Source: Cladopsammia gracilis (lineage: Eukaryota; Cnidaria; Anthozoa; Scleractinia; Dendrophylliidae). Taken from it: a stretch of DNA of 64,000 bases. The stretch spans positions 248,001-312,000 of the forward strand of contig JAJGOT010000351.1 in assembly GCA_022457155.1 (NCBI GenBank), given 5' to 3'. Position 1 is the first letter of the stretch, and the number at the start of each line of letters is the position of its first letter. Of this stretch, positions 32,624-43,295 are shown piece after piece. Under the pieces are notes generated by a model. That model had not been told where the DNA came from. It did not search any database and saw nothing but the letters and a program-made list of their open reading frames with translations. Both the position numbers and the translations under genes were made by a program.

Positions 32624-33403
32624 CTCGCGGTCATTGTCTAACGCTTACTTTGCCACGGTCTTTTGGACCGTCTCTATGGTACATTTTATTTATTTATTTA
32701 TTTATTTATTTTCTCCAAAAATTAACAAGTTTACAGAAATGAATAATTAAGAAATAAAGAGAAAAGGAAAAAGAATGGACCGATGTTTTAAACGAGATCT
32801 AAATCTTAGTCAACGTATAACTATTGTTTACTCCCCCTTCAAAAAGAGAATAACTTTTGGTTACCATTTTGACCTCGGGAGAAAATTGCTATTATTAGCA
32901 GTAGTAGTTTTTTTTTTTCAATAAAAATTGGACTGAGTGGAGTATAATTTAGGGAGTAATTGGACGAGTAATTTCAAATGGCGCGAGGACGATTTGAAAT
33001 TACGACCACGACTACCTCTGAATTATACGACACGAAATTCAAATACTTATTAATCGCATCATTAGCAAAATTCGAGATTAAAAAGTCTGTGTGGACTTTT
33101 TTGTACTCAAAACGTCAAGGATATTTTCCATCAGTTTGAAACCAGGAGGGAAACAGCAACAAAAGAACCCATTTAAGTGCACTTGATTGGCGCGCGCGCA
33201 ACGTAGGTGTCCAATTACAGCTGTAATGTAGTTGTAATTGGAAAGCTGTAATTGGATACCCAGGTGACCATGCGCCAATTACGTTAGAAATAGGCACGTA
33301 GATGACCAATCACAATTGAGAATTTTGTTATTGCTACAATTATTATTACTACTATTACTAAACACTACTCTACGTATTTTAACACCCAGTAGTATTAAAC
33401 AAT
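32624..33403. other. Non-coding stretch
   Basis: A TTTA run lies at 32684-32712. AATTAC/GTAATT words recur around 32950-33290 (for example TCCAATTACAGCTGTAATG). No gene is seen before the pseudogene end at 33404. Confidence 0.4.
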
Positions 33404-35200
33404 TTATACTAACCTTAACTTATGAAAATCAAATGTCACGTTATCTCCCATCAGCAAAAATGGCGCCCATTCTCTCACTTTAGAAAAGCCGTTACTTCTC
33501 ATCCACTTCATGGCCTGGTGAAGACATTCACTGGCACTTTCCCCTCGAACAAGGTGCTCGTAAAAACGAGTCATGAATTGCTTTGTTGCACTGTCGTCTA
33601 TGGCCCACAGTGCCACCAACACTGAGCGTGCACCGGATGCTAAGAACGCGCGAGCGATTCCAACAACTTCCTTCTGCTTTTATATGTCCACGTGCACTCT
33701 GACAACAACTGAGAACTACCAGTTTGGCTCGCAGTCGTTTTTGTGAAATGTCTGTCATTGTCAATAAGTACTCTTCTTCTGGTGGAAACCTGCTATCAGT
33801 GGTTCTTTGAGGGGAAAGAGCGATTTCCCCTCTTTCGGCATCACCATGAACGGCGAAATGTACCAGACTCACTGAATGAATAATTTGAAGGTCCCCCTGC
33901 TTGGTTGCTTGCTTTTCTAACAAAGGCTGAACTCCGACCAGTCTTCCGATCATTTCTGCTTCCTCTTTAGCGCAAGGCAGCCTTGACGGGCAATCAAGAC
34001 GTCCCTTGTAAAGCACGTAACCAACATCAGGATCTCCCACTATCAGTGCGCCAGTCTGACTGTGATGGTCTGCTGGACTGTCCTGTATGAGCTTGAGAGT
34101 CGTCAAAGAAGGAACAATGCGGATCCTGAACTTCTCTGATAGACACTTTCCACATTCATCCTCTAACGCTGCGAATGGAACTTTGAACAAAGAACGATCA
34201 GGAACAATAATGATTTCGGCTTCGTCAAGTAAGTCAGCCACAGGAGCGATGATCATTTTGTAACACTCAACAAGAGTAGGGTCGGGTTGCTGGTTCTCGT
34301 CTTCCTCTTCTTCTACCAGGCGAAAAGCTTCGACGGTACCTCCTTCAGATGATTTACGCGATGGGTGGGTAACGCTTGAAGAAAACCATGATCGATCTTC
34401 GCATTGCTCTCGAGGTGAAAAATGAAACTTTCTATAGATTTCATTGCCAAAAACTTCCTCTACCCGCCTATCCTTTCCCTTGTTAAGAAAGCAGTTATTA
34501 AAGTTGCTTTGCCGAAAAAGTATCGGTTTGTCCGCTTTAATAATCCAGAAGAATATAACATCTTCATAATATGAAATGTATAGGCAAGAACAGTTACTTT
34601 CTTTATCCATGATTCTTTCAATATCAACCCGTGTCTGCGGAGACTTAAACACCGTTCCTAGGCTTGCATGACACGAGGCTTCTCCATTTATGTTGCCAAT
34701 TTCTTTTGAGATCGCGAGTGCTTTTTCGTTATGTTCTTTAGCCTTTGCTTCTTCACCGAGAGACTCATACACCGTTCCTAAGTTTGCATAACATGAAGCT
34801 TCTCCTTTCCTTTCTCCAGTCTCTATCATGATGCCAAGTGCATTCGAATAAAGTTCTTTTGCTTCGTTATATTTAGCTTGACGTTCATACAATCCCGCTA
34901 GTTGCAAGGTTACTTGTCCTTCTTCGACTTTTTCGCCACTGTCGCGCAATAAGGCCAGAAGCTTTCTACCGCATGTTATCGCATTTTTATCATTGTTTAA
35001 AAGGTATCCTTTGAACAACAGGGAAAATAGCTCTTTGGAAGTAATCTGACTAATTCGGTTCTTTGTTTCAGGGCTTTAGCGTTAAGGAGACTCAAGCATT
35101 AATATGTGAACTGGATGGCCTTTTCAACACGATGGGTCCTGAGAAGGAAAATTGGTGTTCCAATAATGATACCTTGTACAACCTTGTCTATGTTGTCCAT
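33404..35200 (-). pseudogene. TPR-CHAT protein pseudogene
   Basis: Minus-strand pieces align as one TPR plus CHAT protein, a caspase-like peptidase family with many members in cnidarians. The first piece starts at ATG 35200 and meets TAA near 35100; the frame then changes near 35060. The main frame (35018 toward 33528) has TPR units (KYNEAKELYSNALGI, EEAKAKEHNEKALAI) over about residues 35-135. A CHAT domain follows with its catalytic His (HFAVHG, His codon 33846-33848) and Cys (LSCCQSARG, Cys codon 33702-33704). An extra base near 33665 shifts the frame; the true C-terminus ([10 protein letters not shown] to the stop at 33404) continues in the next frame. The TPR region is short for the family, so units were probably lost. 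Both catalytic residues survive. A sequencing error could explain a single shift, but not all three breaks. Confidence 0.7.
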
Positions 35201-36767
35201 GACAGTCTTTTCTAGAAGAGACAAAACAAAAATGACAAAAAAAAAACGAGCAGTGTAGAATTTAAGTGCACGTAGTGCGAAAGTAGCACAGGTTTTAAAA
35301 ATTATGATTATTTAAACACAACAATATTACATTACTCGATAACAAGAATAACAAATAGTTCTAAGTTAAAAGCCAATCAGAGCGCACATTCTCTCCTGAA
35401 ATAAACAGTTGAAGTACAAATGCAGTTTTTTATCTATTATTCATTATTCATACAAATCTAGAAATACGTATAAAAGCAAAAAGGCATGTAACAATCAACA
35501 ATACTAATGTAAATTATGCAATTTGAGAAACAGAATGAGCGTGCGCAATGAACGAGTGCCTTTTGTGCACTCTATCGCTCGATGCTTTTCTTACACTGAA
35601 AGATTAGCTCCTCGGAATAATAAACAAAGCAGCCAATTACATGCGCATACTAAAACAATAAACCCACACTTTGTTTAAGTTCAAATTAATTTAATAATAA
35701 CAAAACACATTAAATTGTTTCGATACAGTTTTCTGGAGACCATACCTACATTTTTCAATCGACATTTAAGCGGTCTTTTCCAAGTCAGATCAACGTAAAA
35801 TTTTCACTAGTAACTGGTTTTGAATTGAAGTTTGGCTTAATATATATTCTGGTAAAATCTATATTACCATGGCAAAGATAACCAAGAAACTTAAAAATCA
35901 GTTAAAGTAAAATTTTGCGCGTTTAAGATTTCGCATTAAAAATCCCACATAGACATCTTAAAATATGGTATATGGCATATATATTTTGTATGTTTGATTT
36001 CAAATAAATCGCAATAACATTTCAAACCTTAGTATTTGTATACTGGTATTAAATTGGTCGAGAGATAAACACTGCTTTTGTGAAATTACTTCAAGATAGT
36101 GTCAAAAAGTAGCTTGATGTTATGTTTGCACACCTTCAAAGTTTTGTTTACTTTCTCTTTCTCTAATTTTCGATTTTAATCGCTTTTGCAAAAATCTGAG
36201 AAACGGTTCGATGGTTTTTTTTAAAACGTTGACCAAGCATACTTACCGATATGCAAAAAAATTATCTGAAAGTTTCATTGACATTGATTCACTAGAACGC
36301 CTTTAAATTTAAAGATGAAGACGACGTGCGAAACGGCCGAAAAATTTGCGTTACAAATTCATTTTTTTAAGTTATGTTTAATAATGATTTCAAATCAATG
36401 CGAACTTCATTCCTTCGTGATTTATACATTTCGTTGTGATGTGCTTTGCATTTATTATTATTTGTATTCAAGCATGATTGTACCTTATTACTCTCCTTAC
36501 TACTTTCCAGATTTCGTTAAGTCTCTTTTTAGGATTATTTTGAGCAATAAATGCCTTTGCGTTTTAAAAACGTTTTTACAGTAGGCATTTTGAACGCAAA
36601 AGAAAACGGATGCAAAGAAATTTGCATCAACGAGCATACATTGGCTGTGTTTTTCTCGCTTAACATTCCTTGGGGTGATTTGTTTACCGACAGCGTTAAG
36701 CAGCTTAAATAATTTATGCGTTTTCACGGACAGAGCTTTTAATATTCATCTTTCTTGATGTTTGTCC
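35201..36767. other. AT-rich stretch, nothing recognised
   Basis: No ORF, repeat or RNA gene could be supported. The 89-codon frame at 36315-36584 has no recognisable content. Confidence 0.4.
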
Positions 36768-36896
36768 CTTGTTATTCGCGGAATAACAAGAAAGATGGCG
36801 GGAAACAGAGACGCTTGCAAATATATGATTCTTATGTTTATTGGTGTCAGTGCTATCGCGCTTGTTCCAGCATCAGAGACGGTGGAAAATTCATGA
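36768..36896 (+). CDS. 33-codon signal-peptide-like ORF after a perfect palindrome
   Basis: ATG at 36795 sits in a good context (AAAGATGGCG). The 33 codons include a hydrophobic core (MILMFIGVSAIALVPA) followed by a plausible signal cleavage region and end at TGA 36894-36896. A 23-base perfect palindrome (CTTGTTATTC, GCG, then its complement) lies at 36768-36790, right before the start. It could be the first exon of a secreted protein, but no consensus donor is visible, or a chance frame. Confidence 0.25.
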   Translation, partial: LVIRGITRKMAGNRDACKYMILMFIGVSAIALVPASETVENS

Positions 36897-37163
36897 GGAA
36901 ATGGATAGCGTACCCGATTGACTTCAAACAGCAAAATTTACAAATACAGCCAGAATATATACAAAACACTTTTAGAAAAATATGAAAAGATAAACAAGGA
37001 ATGTATTCAGAAGAAGAGAATTGAAAATATTTACGGGGTTGCTTTGGAAAAAGGCGATGATAAAGGGCTTTCGAAGAGTCGTAATTTCGTGATAAACGAA
37101 ATTCAAGATTAGCGATCGCAGCGTGCAATGCATCCCGGATGGAAATGGGCCTTTAAGCGGGCA
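36897..37163. other. No supported feature
   Basis: A frame rich in Lys, Ile and Glu (36918-37112) has no ATG start and no recognisable content. Confidence 0.3.
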
Positions 37164-37420
37164 TACACAATACACAATACACAATACACAATAAATAATA
37201 CATAATACACAATACACAATACTTAAATAATACACAATACATAATACACAATACATAATACACAATACACAAATAATACACAATACACAATACACAATAC
37301 ATAATACATAATACATAATACACAATACACAATACACAATACACAATGCACAAATAATACATAATACATAATACACAATATATAATACACAATACACAAA
37401 TAATACACTATACACAGTAC
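37164..37420. repeat. ACACAAT/ACATAAT heptamer satellite
   Basis: About 37 seven-base units alternate between ACACAAT and ACATAAT, with a few AAATAAT variants. All long open frames across it are repeat artefacts. It is followed by two copies of AAGCGGGTGTCCGTA (37427-37456). Confidence 0.95.
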
Positions 37421-37481
37421 ATAACAAGCGGGTGTCCGTATTAAGCGGGTGTCCGTAAAGCGGGGTTCCACTGCATAACTG

Positions 37482-38330
37482 AGTTTCGGTACAGCTAGAC
37501 GGGTTAGATCTAATTTTGTTTAGAATAGTTTAAAATCAATGGGTCCGACCAAATTGCCTGCATTTCGTGAGGATGTGTCTGCATTATGGTCTATTCGAGA
37601 CCAAGTGAACGGTCCGAAATAAAGAGGTGTCCTTACTTTTTAGGTGTCTCAAAGGAACGTGTCGAGTTAATTTCATTCCAAGTTATTGCTGTTCATTTGA
37701 ACAGGGACCCCAACAATGAATGTTTGAGACAACGCTTGTAATGGCGTTGTACTGTTTTTCCATATCGTTTTAGTGCCTTTAAAACTAATACAGTTGGAGC
37801 TTTTCGATTCCCTCAGCTGAATATTTGATCAGGGACCCCAACAATGAAAGTTTGGGAAAACGCTTGTAATGGCGCTGTACTGTTTTTCCATATCGTTTTA
37901 GTTCCTTTTATACTAATACGGTTGGAGCTTTTCGATTCCCTCAGCTGAATATTTGAACAGGGACCCCAACAAAGAATGTTTAGGACAACGCTTGTAATGT
38001 CGCTGTACTGTTTTTCCATATCGTTTTAGTGCCTTTTATACTAATACACTTGGAGCTTTTCGATTCCCTCAGCTGAATATTTCAGAGGCAGAAAATTTTA
38101 GGGAAAGGAATCTTATCTCCAGAATTTACCAGCTGCTTTCTCTTCACCGAAAATCCCAGCTTGTTTTATTTTGTACCCTAAAGGACCTAAAGGACATCTT
38201 TAATCCAACCGAAAACAACAGGCTTGGAATTTTCCGATGTTACGAAAGTTTTAGGCGACATTTTTGGAAAGAAAACTCGAGTTTATGGTCTAATTAATTA
38301 CGAATTTTTAAGATGACTGAGGCTGATTTG
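37482..38330 (+). repeat. Interspersed repeat R1, second copy, with a 131-bp triplication
   Basis: It matches 2706-3360. The block from GGGACCCCAACAATGAA to TCAGCTGAATATTTGA is present three times (starts near 37697, 37828 and 37960). The left breakpoint of the GPCR segmental duplication (about 38168) lies inside this repeat, just after the triplication. Confidence 0.8.
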
Positions 38331-38576
38331 GAATACCCTTTTCTTGATATGAAAAATAGCAGAACTCAGTTACAAAGGACCAAAAGTTTGTACTTACCAC
38401 GAAGCACGTTGCTTGCAAAGTTTTCCAACGCGATGTCACAGGTTTAAGCGGGGCTTTACATTCGTTTTCACGGGGGTTAATTTCATTTTCTATAGCGACG
38501 TCACAGGTTTAAAGAACGTTTTTAGTTCGGTTTCAAAGGAGATATTTTTATTTTTATAGCGATGTCACAGGTTTAA

Positions 38577-38995
38577 AGGGAACCTCCATTGTTATAACAA
38601 ATTGACGTTAAATTGTTGGAAATAAAGTCTACATTCAATTTTTCAAAAAACAAGTGCAAATATAATTTAAGTGTACAAAAAAAATGGATGTGAATATCGC
38701 CTATTTTCGCTTTTAAATTTCGCGCGCGCCGCCATTTTGAATATTTATGACGTGTTACGGTTGTCTAATTGTTGCATACAAAAGAATTTCGATTCTTAAC
38801 TATAGTGGCAACCGTAACACGTCATAAATATTCAAAATGGCGGCGCGCGGGAAATTTAAAAGCGAAAATAGGCGATATTCACATCCATTTTTTTGTACAC
38901 TAAAATTATATTTGCACCTGTTTTTTAAAAATTTTTAATTTAGACTTTGTTTCCAACAATTTAACGTCAATTTGTTCTGACAATGGAGGTTCCCT
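38577..38995. mobile_element. TTAA-flanked foldback MITE, 419 bp, in unit A only
   Basis: The ends AGGGAACCTCCATTGT and ACAATGGAGGTTCCCT lie between TTAA copies (38573-38576, 38996-38999). The arms pair over nearly their full length, with a loop near 38770-38810. Unit B has the empty site CAGGTTTAAAGAAGGG at about 45110. The element therefore arrived after the duplication, or excised precisely from B. Confidence 0.9.
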
Positions 38996-39439
38996 TTAAA
39001 GAAGGGTTTTGAGTTCAGTTTCATTTGAAATATTTTTATTTTCTGTAGCGATGTCACAGGTTTAAGCAGGGTTTTTATTTCGGTTTTATTGCTGATATTA
39101 TATTTTAATTTCTATAGTAATGTCATAGGTTTTCAAGGTTTTCAAGTTGTAGCTCAAATGTGATTGTCAAGGAATGGGCAATGAAGTTTTGTCAATTGTA
39201 ACGATTAACTGTTCGAATCCTAACGACTAATAGCAAAGTTACCTCGATAAAGTAAATGAGTATTACACGACTTTACATGATCAGTGTTGATTTCTGCACG
39301 TCAGAAACGAATCAAGTCATAACTTATTATATCCATTTTAACCTTGCGAGTTGTTGATAGTCCTTATTCCTGGTATTATTTAGTATCTTTGTAATGTTTT
39401 TACAAAGGTAAAAAAAAGGTAGACAGAAGGATGCTGACA

Positions 39440-39833
39440 AATGTTTTATTTCGCGGGGGAACTCCCTGGGAGGACTCCCATATAAAAATGACGCGGGTTA
39501 TCGTCACACCTTACAGGTTAAAAGTCACGGTTTGGTATCACTAAGAGTGTTTGAATCACAGAAATGACCACTGTCAGAGTTATTGTGATAACTTTTATTC
39601 CGTGGGGGAACTCCCTGGGGTACTCCCATATAAAAATGACGGGTGTGATGGTCATACCTTACAGGTTAATAGTCGTGGTTTGGTATCACTTAAGAGGGCT
39701 TGAATTGTAATGACCACTGTTAGAGTTGTGATAGCTTTTATTCCGTGGGAAACTCCCTGGGGGAGTCCCATATAAAATGACGGGGGTGATCGTCATACTT
39801 TACAGGTTAAAAGTCGTGGTTTGGTATCACTAA
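39440..39833 (+). repeat. Tandem blocks, about 130 bp, three copies
   Basis: Each block has TTTATTCCGTGGGGGAACTC, CATATAAAAATGACGGG, CAGGTTAAAAGTCGTGG and a TATCACTAAGAG..GAATCACAG end. Unit B keeps two (45480-45730). Confidence 0.8.
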
Positions 39834-39982
39834 GGGCCGATTTACACGGTACAACTTTGTCGCATGCGACACGCTTAAAACATGCTTATGACATGCTTAC
39901 AACACGAATTACTCCAGGTAAATCAGCTCGTCATGCCGTAAGCGTGTCTAATGCAACAAAGTTGTACCGTGTAAATCGGCCC
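39834..39982. mobile_element. MITE with TAA duplication (GGGCCGATTTACACGG ends), unit A copy
   Basis: Inverted termini GGGCCGATTTACACGGTAC and GTACCGTGTAAATCGGCCC are flanked by TAA. Neighbouring tandem blocks show the empty form CACTAAGAG. Three-base TWA duplication suggests PIF/Harbinger mobilisation. The same element in unit B (45735-45900) shows that it predates the duplication. Confidence 0.85.
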
Positions 39983-40104
39983 TAAGAGAGCTTGAATCAC
40001 AGAAATGACCACTGTCAGAGTTATTCTGATAACATTTGACAAATATGCTGACAGGGACAACTTCTCAGAACTAAAGAATTTGTACCAAGTAGAGGAAAGA
40101 ATTT

Positions 40105-41492
40105 ATGTGGGCCACACCCACAAAACGGGTTTCTTGTAACTTTTAGGGATTCCTTTTAAAATTTCCGATGATCCCCCCCCCCCCCCGTCAATTTTATATC
40201 AGACACAGTTGCCGTGTATTTCTTTAGAGTGCACGTGAGTTAATAAACACATTACCCCCCAACGCGCTTACCACTGCACCTCTGCACCTCCACGATGTTA
40301 CACAAAAGCAAAGTAATCACTCTGACCAATCACAACAGACGCAGACAATCCAATGAACCAATCAGAACCCAAATACATGTAGCCGACGCCAAGCGCGGGA
40401 AACGTGCAATCAACTCACAATTGGTTTAGCTTGGTTTTCATTTGGTTTCATTTCTAGTTGGTTCAGTAAGTGACGCGAGTTTTTTTAAACCAATCACAAA
40501 GCGTAGCAACGCAAACAAGCAAATACGAAAAAAATTTCGACGCTCAGTTGAAAACCGCTCCATCATGTAGGAATGAGACTATTACGATAATTGTATTTTA
40601 TAGTTCACTCTAAAGGCCAAACCTTGTGTCGTGTAACATTCTGACTTAAAGGGCAGGACAGTATCCCAGCTATATATCGTAGTTTCACGAGTATGACCAG
40701 GGCCTTGCTTTATCATCTTAAAAACAGAAAGAAAGAGTCGCCAAAAGCGATAAAAGGAAAGAAGTATAAACTGCAGAGAAAAAATAACGGCTAAAAGACT
40801 CAGAGTTTCACCAGAATGGCGATTTTGATTTCTGGATCGTCTGTCACGAAATCTGAAATTTGATGAACTGTAATCCACTTCCGTCATTGTAATCCTGCAC
40901 TTATCCTCTAAACGCTTGTCGTGTTTTGATCTATGGAATCTTTTTTCCGATTTAGTTGTGTATGTAATGGAATTTGGAAATAATATAACACGGAAATTAG
41001 CAATGCAATCAGAAGCGCTAGCACAAAAGCACTTAGGAAAACGTTGAGGATATTCCTTTTCAAATCCAGGAAGACGAAAGTGTGATTTTTTTCCTTTTGT
41101 GTTTATGTTTGTACTTGCATCACTTCTATTTTCACTTGAAAGCCACTTATGCTATTGTTGTGTCCTTGTGAAAACTTTGAGTATTTATATTTACAAATTA
41201 TTCTACATTCAATGACCATTTGTTTTTTCTCACTTTACTGGAGCAGAAAAGAATGTTACTGACAGAGGGATTTGAAGGGAAGTTGATACACGCCTAGAAC
41301 AAAAGTGGAAATTGGCATTAACAAATGAGACAAAAGTCATTAATTCATAAGTAAAAAAATGAATTTATAATACAAATTTTATTAACACTTCCCAAGAGGC
41401 TTTTCGGTGTTAATTACTAAATTACCTTAAAAAACACGATAAAAATTACAAAATGTTAGCTAATTTTTCTATGAAGTTAAAAATTCACGTAA
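40105..41492. other. Unit A non-coding stretch
   Basis: It holds a poly-C tract and a single copy of the block that is expanded in unit B (40168-40254), then CCAAT-rich sequence (AACCAATCACAA at about 40488). The 101-codon minus frame at 40582-40887 is not kept open in unit B, so it is not a gene. Confidence 0.5.
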
Positions 41493-41553
41493 GAATGGGT
41501 CATTGTGCAATCTATTCACGCCTGCATTCTTGCAGTCGTGTTTAGTTTGCTAC

Positions 41554-41598
41554 ACCGTGCTGATGAGCTCCAATAAGAGCGAAACGGCTGTCCACGGT
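41554..41598 (+). ncRNA. Type I hammerhead ribozyme 1
   Basis: All core parts are present in order. Stem I is ACCGTG (41554-41559) pairing with CACGGT (41593-41598). CTGATGA (41560-41566) follows, then stem II GCTC/GAGC with loop CAATAA, then GAAA (41581-41584). A minimal stem III C-GGCT-G comes next, with GTC before the cleavage point after 41592. The very short stem III is typical of the hammerheads of mobile retroelements. Confidence 0.85.
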
Positions 41599-41862
41599 TG
41601 CTACTTTATCGGTTTCTGTCCATGCGTTTGAACGTTAACATTGGCTTAACATTGTTTAACATTGGTTAACATTGTCCATGTACATTTTTCCTTGAGAGAC
41701 ACCATTGTGACATTTTGGGACTCCTTTTTCCCCGGAACACGTGATGTGGCACTCGTGTTTCGGGCGACAAGTTAGTTCCAAGGTACGGAACCTGATATGG
41801 TGAACGGGTCATTGTGTAATCTATTTACGCCTGCATTCTTGCAGTCGTGTTTAGTTTGCTAC

Positions 41863-41907
41863 ATCGTGCTGATGAACTCCAATAAGAGCGAAACAGCTGT
41901 CCACGGT
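41863..41907 (+). ncRNA. Type I hammerhead ribozyme 2
   Basis: It has the same architecture as ribozyme 1: stem I ATCGTG/CACGGT (a U-G wobble replaces a C-G pair, so pairing is kept), CTGATGA, stem II CTC/GAG with one base pair weakened (A for G at 41876), GAAA, C-AGCT-G and GTC, with predicted cleavage after 41901. Confidence 0.8.
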
Positions 41908-41935
41908 TGCTACCCTACTTTATCGGTTTCTGTCG

Positions 41936-42672
41936 TATTGGTGTCTCGTAAAGTTAACATTTTTACGTAGTCAGATCAGCCTTGCAGTTTATTATTATGT
42001 TTGTTCATTTTCTGGCTTATTAGATCTTTCATAGATCCTACGTATCGTTTACAGCATTATCGTTTTCGGTCCCTTGCAGATTCTACCGTTTATTTCTATA
42101 TATTGTTATGATTAGATCTTTCGTAGATCATAGGTATCGTTAACAGCATTATCGTTTGCGGTCCATCCCAGATTTTACTTGAACTAGAATAACTCTGACA
42201 ATGGTAATTTTCCAATCAAACAGCCTTACTGGTACCAAACGACAAATTCTAACCGATAAAATATACGACGATCACTCCCCCCCCCTCCACCCCCCCCCCC
42301 CCCGTCAGTTTTGTATAGGATTTTTCTGGTACCTTCTTACGGTAGCTTTCAAATTCTTGAACAATCACCACCCTCCCCCCCCGCCCCCCTGCACCAGTGT
42401 AACTTTTTCATGCGACTGCAACCACAGAATGGGTCACGACGCGCCGGCGCCGTCCATCTAATTAATGTTATGTTGTAGTGGCCTCGTTGCAGACGTCTTC
42501 TGGTTTTCGGAGGAGTCCTCGCCACTATATTTCTATTCTAGAAAATTGTAATTTTTGGAAGATAAAACATGGGTACGTAAAGATATCGAGTGTTCGAGTT
42601 GAACACAAGAAGTGAAATTTCATATCTGCAAACAGCCATGTATTATTTTGTTCAATATATAAACGACACTAA
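41936..42672. other. Unit A spacer with direct repeat and C-rich tracts
   Basis: Two diverged copies of TTAGATCTTTCRTAGATC..CAGCATTATCGTTT lie at about 42019-42175. Poly-C tracts occur at about 42276-42304 and 42372-42391. No gene is seen. Confidence 0.6.
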
Positions 42673-42856
42673 GGGACGGACCATTATTTTTTGGACGGGG
42701 TGTGTGAGGGGGAGGGGGGGGGTTGGAAAGGTTTCACATGCAAAATTTGTGTCTCCGTCCAACTGCCATACTTTCCGCAAACATGTTTTTCTTTATTTTT
42801 TGCTTGCATACAATTCATTTCAGTGTTTATAGCCTCTGCAAACAATTTATTTCAAA
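42673..42856. mobile_element. Truncated GGGACGG MITE in unit A
   Basis: It starts after TAA with GGGACGGACCATTATTTTTT, as the complete element in unit B (49712-49946) does, but its right end is missing. It was removed by a deletion equivalent to B 49900-50797. Confidence 0.75.
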
Positions 42857-43295
42857 AGCTTTTAATGGCCTTATGTGTTTAACACGAAGAGGACTAAGGT
42901 AAACAAGAGCTTTGAATTTCTTCATATTTTCAGCTGATTGAAAGACACTCAATCATTTTAGCCACTTTCTCAACGAACCTTAAGCTTTCGAATTTTTTGC
43001 TCAAGGTTAATTAAAGTTAAAGATTTGGCCGCTTGGCGGCTTTGAGACTATTGGATTCTTAAGGGTTTTTTTTCTCGGCATTTTTTTTTTCAACAAGTAT
43101 AAATTCTTTTTTAGTCCTTGAATAGAGATGACGTAAATTCTGCGATCTAAGTCAAATACACCTGCGTCACCAGAATGAATTTCTTTCTGAATATGCAATG
43201 CAAACAACAAATGCTGCCCATTATTCATGTCATGTGCTTGGCGTCAGACTCCAATTCTTTATAGTTTAGTAAGACTAGAAGAGCAACTGTGCATC

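Larger units (their letters stand above)
41493..41935 (+). mobile_element. Retrozyme-like tandem repeat, 309-bp period
   Basis: The sequence starting GAATGGGTCATTGTG at 41493 restarts at 41802. The second unit is kept to about 41935 (CTACTTTATCGGTTTCTGTC). Each start carries a hammerhead ribozyme, so one full monomer lies between two self-cleavage sites 309 nt apart. Metazoan retrozymes with this layout (tandem units of a few hundred nt with type I hammerheads, no ORF) are known; they yield small circular RNAs and use another element's reverse transcriptase. A fourfold TTAACATTG repeat lies at 41637-41679. Confidence 0.75.

Noticed and set aside
37153..37471. Overlapping 80-150 codon frames rich in Cys, Ile, Val and Tyr on the minus strand
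   Set aside because: They are translations of the ACACAAT/ACATAAT satellite in several frames at once; the composition follows from the repeat.
40582..40887. 101-codon minus-strand frame in unit A that looks protein-like
   Set aside because: The equivalent sequence in unit B (47330-47650) carries a two-base indel and many changes in this frame, unlike the conserved GPCR, so it is not under coding constraint.
42690..42725. G-rich tract as a functional quadruplex (also 49739-49768)
   Set aside because: It is the homopolymer just inside a MITE terminus and varies in length between units A and B; no independent sign of function.
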